Shown here in pieces: positions 1-5,495 of a stretch of 5,495 bases of DNA. A program made the translations under genes and the position numbers. The stretch comes from Polaromonas sp. YR568 (lineage in GTDB: Bacteria; Pseudomonadota; Gammaproteobacteria; Burkholderiales; Burkholderiaceae). Below the pieces are notes generated by a model. That model saw nothing but the letters and a program-made list of their open reading frames with translations. It did not search any database and had not been told where the DNA came from. Every line of letters begins with the position of its first letter. The first letter of the stretch is position 1. The DNA lies in the NCBI GenBank assembly GCA_945871335.1, contig CAMBWM010000166.1, forward strand, positions 1 through 5,495. Direction: 5' to 3'.

Positions 1-65
1 TAGATGACAGCCTCATCGTAAATGAGTATTTCTTCTTCACTAAATGTCTTTTTCTTCAGTGTCAT
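1..65 (-). CDS. Start of a probable tyrosine-recombinase integrase (partial, runs off left edge)
   Basis: The minus strand opens with an ATG at 65 and stays open for 21 codons to the window edge, reading MTLKKKTFSEEEILIYDEAVI. The two leftover bases are TA, so the next codon would be Tyr or a stop. An in-frame TAG lies 12 codons upstream and no other ATG intervenes, so this start is favoured, although no clear Shine-Dalgarno precedes it. The segment ending IYDEAVI resembles, from memory, the N terminus of phage-type integrases of genomic islands, where it precedes a YWQFRMWL-like stretch. That part is outside the window. The location also fits: it lies just beyond the 3' end of guaA, a known island integration site, in AT-rich DNA. 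No catalytic Arg/His/Tyr residue is visible. The coding start is fairly likely; the integrase identity is inference from 21 residues plus context. Confidence 0.5.
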   Translation of the reverse strand, partial: MTLKKKTFSEEEILIYDEAVI

Positions 66-80
66 TTTTATGGCTTGGGT

Positions 81-134
81 AGTTACAGTTTTGAATTGCT
101 ACTTCGCTGTGTAGCAAGTCGTGTAACTGTAACT
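81..134. repeat. Nested inverted repeat between guaA and the integrase-like gene
   Basis: Two nearly concentric perfect inverted repeats are visible. The outer arms are AGTTACAGTT (81-90) and AACTGTAACT (125-134), 10 bp. The inner arms are TTGCTAC (96-102) and GTAGCAA (111-117), 7 bp, with an 8-base centre. The two dyads are offset by only one base. The structure lies about 16 bases upstream of the integrase-like ATG. It could be an operator for that gene, a recombinase or excisionase binding site, or an RNA or cruciform hairpin. Neither strand has a strong T-tract beside it, so a plain terminator is less likely. Confidence 0.6.
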
Positions 135-147
135 TCAAATAGCACCT

Positions 148-170
148 AAACGCAAGTGTTTTTTGCGTTT
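148..170. terminator. Hairpin downstream of guaA, possible terminator
   Basis: A perfect 8-bp stem, AAACGCAA (148-155) with TTGCGTTT (163-170), encloses a 7-base loop. On the plus strand it is followed by a T-rich run (173-181). On the minus strand, the direction of guaA, the stem ends in TTT and then AGGTGC, so the U-tract is poor. It sits 55 bases past the guaA stop. It may end guaA transcription, but it could equally be part of an island attachment region. Confidence 0.35.
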
Positions 171-220
171 GTGTTATTTTTGTGTAACTTTAATCCCTTA
201 TAAATCAAGCACTTAGGCTC

Positions 221-240
221 AATTACTACTCCCACTCAAT
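221..240. other. Candidate attachment-site core at the 3' end of guaA
   Basis: The last codons of guaA (Ile-Glu-Trp-Glu-stop) fall here. The 3' end of guaA is an established insertion point for genomic islands, which keep the gene intact by duplicating its terminal bases. GC content drops sharply immediately to the left, and an integrase-like start lies 160 bases away. The exact core and its length cannot be set from one end, because the matching direct repeat would be at the far side of the island, outside the window. Confidence 0.35.
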
Positions 241-1848
241 AGTCGCAGGCGGCTTGCTTGATACGTCATACGTCACGCGGTTAATGCCTCGCACTTCGTT
301 GATGATACGGCTTGAGACTTTTTTGAGCAGTGCGTAAGGTAACTCGGCCCAGTCGGCGGTCATGAAGTCGCTGGTTTGCACCGCGCGCAGGGCCACCACG
401 TAGTCGTAGGTGCGGCCGTCGCCCATCACGCCCACACTTTTCACCGGCAAAAATACTGTGAAAGCCTGGCTGGTCAGCTCGTACCAGCTCTTGCCGGTTT
501 CTGCGTCTTTGAAGTTGTGCAACTCTTCAATGAAGATAGCGTCGGCACGCCGCAGCAGGTCGGCGTATTCGGGTTTGACTTCACCCAGAATTCGCACGCC
601 CAAGCCGGGCCCGGGAAAGGGATGGCGGTAGACCATGCCGTGCGGCAAGCCCAGCGCCACGCCCAGCTCCCGCACTTCGTCTTTAAAGAGCTCGCGCAGC
701 GGCTCGAGCAGTTTGAGTCCCAATTGCTCGGGCAGGCCGCCCACGTTGTGGTGGCTCTTGATGGTCACGGCTTTTTTGTTTTTGGCGCCGCCGGACTCGA
801 TCACATCCGGGTAAATAGTGCCCTGGGCCAGCCACTTGGCACCCTTGACGGCAACCCCGCCACCGGCCTTGAGCTTGGCGGCTTCAGCCTTGAAGACTTC
901 AACAAACTCGCGGCCGATGATTTTGCGCTTGGCTTCAGGTTCGCTGACGCCGGCCAGATGACCGAGAAACTGCGCCGCAGCATCGACACGAACTACCTTG
1001 GCGTGCAGCTTGCCGACAAACATGTCCATGACCATGTCGCCTTCATTCAGGCGCAGCAGACCGTGGTCCACAAAGACGCAGGTCAGTTGATCACCGATGG
1101 CGCGGTGAATCAACGCCGCAGCCACCGAGGAGTCCACGCCGCCGGACAGGCCCAAAATGACTTCTTCGTCACCCACTTGTTCACGGATCTTGGCAACCGC
1201 TTCTTCGATGTAGTCGCCCATCACCCAGTCGGGTCGTGTTTCGCAGATGTCCAGCACAAAGCGGTTCAGCATGACCTGCCCCTGCACGGTGTGCGTGACT
1301 TCGGGGTGGAACTGCACGGCGTAGTACTTGCGCGCTTCGTCGGCCATGCCGGCAATCGGGCAGGAGTCGGTAGAAGCCATGACCTTGAAGCCGGGCGGCA
1401 ACTCGGTGACCTTGTCGCCGTGGCTCATCCAGACCTTGAGCATGCCCTGCCCTTCGGGCGTGGTGAAGTCGGCAATGTTCTTGAGCAGCGCTGTGTGGCC
1501 GCGCGCGCGCACCTCGGCGTAACCGAACTCGCGTGTGGTGCCGCCCTCAACCTTGCCGCCCAACTGCTGCGCCATGGTCTGCATGCCGTAGCAAATACCC
1601 AGCACTGGAATACCCAAGTCAAACACGGCCTGCGGTGCCCGGTCTGTGCTTTCCTCGTAGACGCTGGCATGGCTGCCGGAAAGAATGACACCTTTGAGCA
1701 TGCCGTCTTTGGCGTACTCACGAACCCATTCGTCGCTGACGTCGCAAGGATGCACTTCGCAAAAAACATGCGCCTCACGCACGCGGCGGGCGATGAGCTG
1801 GGTGACTTGCGAGCCAAAGTCGAGGATCAGGATTTTTTGGTGTTGCAT
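226..1848 (-). CDS. guaA: GMP synthase (glutamine-hydrolysing)
   Basis: GuaA converts XMP, ATP and glutamine to GMP, the last step of de novo guanine nucleotide synthesis, in the cytoplasm. The 540-residue product has the full domain order. The N-terminal class I glutamine amidotransferase (about 5-200) carries nucleophile Cys86 in GICYG, with His181 and Glu183 in FHPEV. The ATP-pyrophosphatase domain has its P-loop SGGVDSS at 235-241. The C-terminal dimerisation/XMP-binding domain (about 410-540) has HPFPGPGL at 409-416 and the typical ending KPPATIEWE. It is about 15 residues longer than E. coli GuaA (525 aa), mainly from short insertions near 325-335 and 445-456; I recall similar ones in other betaproteobacteria. 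The usual SGGP loop reads SGSHAS (57-62). The ATG lies at the conserved N terminus, but no good Shine-Dalgarno precedes it. It is downstream of guaB on the same strand after a 158-base spacer. The gene appears intact. Confidence 0.98.
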   Translation of the reverse strand: MQHQKILILDFGSQVTQLIARRVREAHVFCEVHPCDVSDEWVREYAKDGMLKGVILSGSHASVYEESTDRAPQAVFDLGIPVLGICYGMQTMAQQLGGKVEGGTTREFGYAEVRARGHTALLKNIADFTTPEGQGMLKVWMSHGDKVTELPPGFKVMASTDSCPIAGMADEARKYYAVQFHPEVTHTVQGQVMLNRFVLDICETRPDWVMGDYIEEAVAKIREQVGDEEVILGLSGGVDSSVAAALIHRAIGDQLTCVFVDHGLLRLNEGDMVMDMFVGKLHAKVVRVDAAAQFLGHLAGVSEPEAKRKIIGREFVEVFKAEAAKLKAGGGVAVKGAKWLAQGTIYPDVIESGGAKNKKAVTIKSHHNVGGLPEQLGLKLLEPLRELFKDEVRELGVALGLPHGMVYRHPFPGPGLGVRILGEVKPEYADLLRRADAIFIEELHNFKDAETGKSWYELTSQAFTVFLPVKSVGVMGDGRTYDYVVALRAVQTSDFMTADWAELPYALLKKVSSRIINEVRGINRVTYDVSSKPPATIEWE

Positions 1849-1885
1849 AAAGGTAGAGCTTTAGACAGGCTCAGTGCGGGTATGG

Positions 1886-1914
1886 GTTGTAGTTCAAGCG
1901 CCTTGCCTCTACAA
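1886..1914 (-). promoter_or_regulatory. Possible guaA promoter
   Basis: On the minus strand, TTGTAG (1914-1909) and TACAAC (1891-1886) are separated by 17 bases. They match the sigma-70 -35 and -10 consensus at about 3/6 and 4/6 positions. This would place a start site some 30 bases upstream of the guaA ATG and downstream of the repeat-like element, giving guaA its own transcript. The match is modest, and part of it arises from a 6-bp inverted repeat (TTGTAG/CTACAA), so it may be chance. Confidence 0.25.
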
Positions 1915-1920
1915 GCCCCG

Positions 1921-2004
1921 GCCGCGGAACTGGCTTCGCCAGGCCGCAGGCGGGACGGCCCCCCAGGGGGGCAGCGCAGTACACGAAGTGACAAGCGTGG
2001 GGGC
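1921..2004. repeat. G/C-rich intergenic repeat-like element between guaB and guaA
   Basis: This noncoding stretch is full of short dyads. GCGG-AA-CTGGC-TTC-GCCAG-G-CCGC (1924-1947) forms a hairpin. GCCCCCC-A-GGGGGGC (1958-1972) is a near-perfect palindrome. CAC-GAA-GTG (1982-1990) follows. The run from the C6-A-G6 block through CAGCGCAGTACACGAAGTG to GCGTGGGGGC resembles a dispersed intergenic sequence I recall from many Comamonadaceae genomes. Only one copy is in the window, so repetitiveness is recalled rather than shown. Lying just after the guaB stop, the hairpins could act as a weak terminator or a processing or stability element between guaB and guaA. Confidence 0.5.
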
Positions 2005-2006
2005 AC

Positions 2007-3871
<1,865 letters not shown>

Positions 3872-3885
3872 ACTGGCCAGGGCAT

Positions 3886-4332
3886 TCAGGGTTCGCCGTA
3901 AACCTGGCTGGCACGCTTGACAAAGGCTTCAATGAGACTGCCTGCAATCTTGCCAAAGACCGGGCCTACCAGCGCAGCCAAGGCGAAATTGTCAAAGTCG
4001 TAGTGAAGCGAGAGTTCAACTTTGCAGGCCCGCTGGCCATCAGCGCCGACCGGGCTGAAGTCCCATTGGCCTTCGAGTTTGGAAAAAGGCCCGTCCACCA
4101 GTTTCAATTGAACCTGGCGCCCCGGTACATGGGTATTGCGGGTGGTAAAGCTTTGTTTGATGCCGCCAAAAGCAATGCCGACACAGGCCGTCATGCCAGC
4201 CTCGTCATCGGCCAACACGCTGGCCTGGTCGCACCAGGGCAAAAAAGCAGGGTATTTGGGCACATCGGTGACCAGCGCGAACATTTCTTCGGCGCTGTAC
4301 CAGATGAGGACGGACTTGTGAACGGTTTTCAT
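3886..4332 (-). CDS. ratA: RatA/Coq10-like START-domain protein
   Basis: This 148-residue protein belongs to the polyketide cyclase/START (SRPBCC) fold, RatA/YfjG family. E. coli RatA was reported as a toxin that binds 50S subunits and blocks 70S assembly. The family is also homologous to Coq10, which binds ubiquinone and supports respiration, so the true role here is open. Family marks are [18 protein letters not shown] at the start, [12 protein letters not shown] at 23-34, [13 protein letters not shown] at 80-92 and a C-terminal helix ending [11 protein letters not shown]. It has no signal peptide or membrane span. A TTG at 4353 would add seven residues, but the ATG at 4332 matches the family N terminus. 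It is the first gene of the leftward ratA-rnfH-guaB unit and is divergent from smpB. No antitoxin-like partner is next to it unless RnfH plays that part, for which there is no sequence evidence. Confidence 0.92.
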   Translation of the reverse strand: MKTVHKSVLIWYSAEEMFALVTDVPKYPAFLPWCDQASVLADDEAGMTACVGIAFGGIKQSFTTRNTHVPGRQVQLKLVDGPFSKLEGQWDFSPVGADGQRACKVELSLHYDFDNFALAALVGPVFGKIAGSLIEAFVKRASQVYGEP

Positions 4333-4361
4333 ACAATGTTGTGCGGCTTGCAATTGTATGA
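4329..4361. promoter_or_regulatory. Inverted repeat with twin -10-like boxes between ratA and smpB
   Basis: A perfect 9-bp inverted repeat, TCATACAAT (4329-4337) and ATTGTATGA (4353-4361), has a 15-base spacer. Each arm contains TACAAT, a good sigma-70 -10 match. One reads rightward toward smpB (4332-4337) and one reads leftward toward ratA (4359-4354). The predicted start sites would fall near 4344 and 4347, so the two transcripts would initiate face to face within the repeat. Neither box has a convincing -35. Part of the left arm is the ratA start codon. It may be overlapping divergent promoters or a regulator binding site. Confidence 0.4.
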
Positions 4362-4387
4362 GTCGATCGCGCCCTCACCTATTTGCC

Positions 4388-4942
4388 ATGGCCACCAAAG
4401 AAGCTAGCTCCTCTAAAAAACCCGCTGCGGCCTCTAGCGGCAAACCCGCCAAGCCCGAAGCCAAGCTGTCGCCCAAAGCGGCGGCTGCGGCTGTGCGCAT
4501 TGCGGACAACAAAAAAGCCAACTTCAACTATCACATTGAAGAGCGTTTTGAAGCCGGTATGGTGCTCGAAGGCTGGGAGGTCAAGTCGGTGCGTGAAGGC
4601 AAGGTGCAACTCACCGACGGCTACGTGGTCATCCGTAGCGGGGAAGTGTTCATCATCGGTTGCCAGATCAATCCCTTGGGCACCGCCTCCACCCATGTGC
4701 GACCGGACTCGATACGCACCAAAAAACTGCTGCTGCACAAAGATGAAATCAAACGCCTGATGGGCAAGGTGGAGCAAAAAGGCTTTACCTTGGTGCCTTT
4801 GAATATGCACTGGAAAAACGGGCGAGTGAAATGCGAAATCGGCCTGGCCAAAGGCAAAGGCGAGCATGACAAGCGCGACACCATCAAAGACCGCGAAGGC
4901 AAACGTGAGGTCGAACGGGCTATGAAGTCCAAAAACCGCTGA
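4388..4942 (+). CDS. smpB: SsrA (tmRNA)-binding protein SmpB
   Basis: SmpB binds tmRNA and delivers it to stalled ribosomes for trans-translation, where its C-terminal tail reads the empty mRNA channel. With the ATG at 4388 the product has 184 residues. The conserved OB-fold core starts at [21 protein letters not shown] (37-57). It has GWEVKS at 62-67, DGYVVIR at 77-83, the STHV segment at 101-104, [31 protein letters not shown] through 165 and a basic tail ending AMKSKNR. The first 35 or so residues are a low-complexity Ala/Lys/Pro/Ser extension not needed in most SmpB proteins (about 150-160 aa). A GTG at 4493 would give a canonical 149-residue form, and an ATG at 4358 would give 194. None has a clear Shine-Dalgarno. 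The start at 4388 is chosen because MATK is a common SmpB opening in the group. The gene is divergent from ratA. No ssrA (tmRNA) gene is visible in the window. Confidence 0.95.
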   Translation: MATKEASSSKKPAAASSGKPAKPEAKLSPKAAAAAVRIADNKKANFNYHIEERFEAGMVLEGWEVKSVREGKVQLTDGYVVIRSGEVFIIGCQINPLGTASTHVRPDSIRTKKLLLHKDEIKRLMGKVEQKGFTLVPLNMHWKNGRVKCEIGLAKGKGEHDKRDTIKDREGKREVERAMKSKNR

Positions 4943-4943
4943 A

Positions 4944-4988
4944 CAGCCACTCGCAGACCCGACTTCGGGATTTCACTGGCTGATTTTG
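4944..4988 (+). terminator. Possible smpB terminator
   Basis: Immediately after the smpB stop, CAGCCA (4944-4949) pairs with TGGCTG (4977-4982). Inside it, CCCG (4958-4961) pairs with CGGG (4966-4969) around a 4-base loop. ATTTTGT follows directly (4983-4989). A stem ending in a short T-run downstream of a gene and before the next gene's leader fits a weak rho-independent terminator. The stem is interrupted by large internal loops, so strength is uncertain. Confidence 0.4.
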
Positions 4989-5033
4989 TCTGCCGTTGTG
5001 GTTTACTCTTGGGCTGTTCAATTTAATTACCCC

Positions 5034-5039
5034 TAAGGA
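5034..5039 (+). promoter_or_regulatory. Shine-Dalgarno of the TAXI receptor gene
   Basis: TAAGGA ends 7 bases before the ATG at 5047. This is the strongest ribosome-binding site on the plus strand of the window and fixes the start of the downstream gene. The rest of the 4990-5033 leader contains AT-rich TTTAAT (5022-5027) as a possible -10, without a well-spaced -35. Confidence 0.7.
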
Positions 5040-5046
5040 AAACACC

Positions 5047-5495
5047 ATGCGCTTTAAACATCTTGTCACCGCCGTAGTTGCTGCAACCGCCTTTGTAAGT
5101 GCTGCCCAAGCGCAACAGTTCTTTCGCATCGGCACGGGTGGCACGGCTGGCACTTATTACCCCATCGGCGGCATGATCGCCAATGCAGTGTCCCAGCCGG
5201 GCAAAATCATTGTCACGGCGCAGGCTTCCAACGGTTCTCTGGCCAACGTCAACGGCATCGCCGGCGGCGCCATGGAGTCGGGCTTTTCCCAGTCGGACGT
5301 CGCCACCTGGGCGCAAACCGGCAAGGGTCTGTTTGAAGGCAAACCAAGCATTGCCGAATTGCGTCTGATCGCCAACCTGTACCCTGAAACCATTCACGTG
5401 GTGGTCAAAAAGGGCTCAGGTATCAAGAGCATTGCCGAACTCAAAGGCAAGCGTGTAGCGCTTGACGAACCCGGCTCGGGTACGCTGGTCAATGC
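5047..5495 (+). CDS. TAXI family TRAP transporter solute-binding receptor (partial, runs off right edge)
   Basis: This is the first 149 codons of a periplasmic substrate-binding protein of the TAXI type (TRAP-associated extracytoplasmic immunogenic protein). Such receptors capture a solute, often a dicarboxylate or amino acid such as glutamate, and hand it to a TRAP membrane permease driven by an ion gradient. The N terminus is a clear Sec signal peptide: Lys/Arg/His at 2-5, a hydrophobic stretch at 6-20 and a likely cut after AQA (20-22). The mature start FRIGTGGTAGTYYPIGG (26-42) is the family hallmark. A QASNGSLANVNGI stretch near 59-71, an ESGFSQSDVA region near 76-85 and ELKGKRVALDEPGSGT near 134-146 follow as expected. 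Complete members are about 320 residues, so more than half is missing. No permease gene is visible, so it may be next or elsewhere. The substrate cannot be told. Confidence 0.93.
   Translation, partial: MRFKHLVTAVVAATAFVSAAQAQQFFRIGTGGTAGTYYPIGGMIANAVSQPGKIIVTAQASNGSLANVNGIAGGAMESGFSQSDVATWAQTGKGLFEGKPSIAELRLIANLYPETIHVVVKKGSGIKSIAELKGKRVALDEPGSGTLVN

Noticed and set aside
214..224. An 11-base match, TAGGCTCAATT, between the guaA downstream region and the guaB upstream region (3515-3525).
   Set aside because: A few 11-base matches are expected by chance in a 5.5-kb window, and there is no shared flanking sequence.
1..225. CRISPR array in the AT-rich repeat-bearing left edge.
   Set aside because: The repeated units are only 7-10 bases, irregularly spaced and partly inverted. 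There are no regular 25-40 base repeats.
1849..2006. Possible small RNA gene or guanine-responsive riboswitch between guaB and guaA.
   Set aside because: No purine-riboswitch core or sRNA-type promoter-plus-terminator arrangement is seen. The dyads are better explained by an intergenic repeat.
4379..4867. A 162-codon minus-strand open frame opposite smpB.
   Set aside because: smpB is unmistakable on the plus strand and the antisense product is a Phe/His/Gly-rich shadow with no family resemblance.

Overview
The window looks like a betaproteobacterial chromosome, most likely Burkholderiales and probably Comamonadaceae (Rhodoferax/Polaromonas-like). The evidence is the roughly 60% GC of the genes (sampled by hand), the beta-type GuaA and GuaB sequences, the order smpB / ratA-rnfH-guaB-guaA, and a G/C-rich intergenic sequence resembling a repeat I recall as widespread in Comamonadaceae. 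The family placement is inference.

Layout, left to right. Positions 1-225 are AT-rich (about 35% GC by count). They hold the first 21 codons of a minus-strand gene (1-65) that reads like the N terminus of a tyrosine-recombinase integrase. Between it and guaA are 160 noncoding bases rich in inverted repeats and TGTAACT heptamers. guaA (226-1848, minus) follows, then a 158-base spacer with the repeat-like element, then guaB (2007-3476, minus), rnfH (3530-3871, minus) and ratA (3886-4332, minus). A short divergent region with a 9-bp inverted repeat separates ratA from smpB (4388-4942, plus). A terminator-like hairpin and a short leader then lead into the start of a plus-strand gene for a periplasmic TAXI-type TRAP transporter receptor, which runs off the right edge.

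How the genes fit together. ratA, rnfH and guaB are spaced 14 and 53 bases apart on one strand and are probably co-transcribed, with guaA downstream. GuaB (IMP to XMP) and GuaA (XMP to GMP) are consecutive steps of guanine nucleotide synthesis. SmpB (trans-translation) and RatA (a START-domain protein tied to ribosome association or to coenzyme Q) are neighbours in many proteobacteria.

The most interesting feature is the left edge. The 3' end of guaA is a known integration hotspot for genomic islands. An abrupt GC drop and an integrase-like start just beyond the guaA stop suggest that the window captures the end of an integrated island whose body lies to the left. The rest is conserved core genome, and I do not see a new biological system wholly inside the window.
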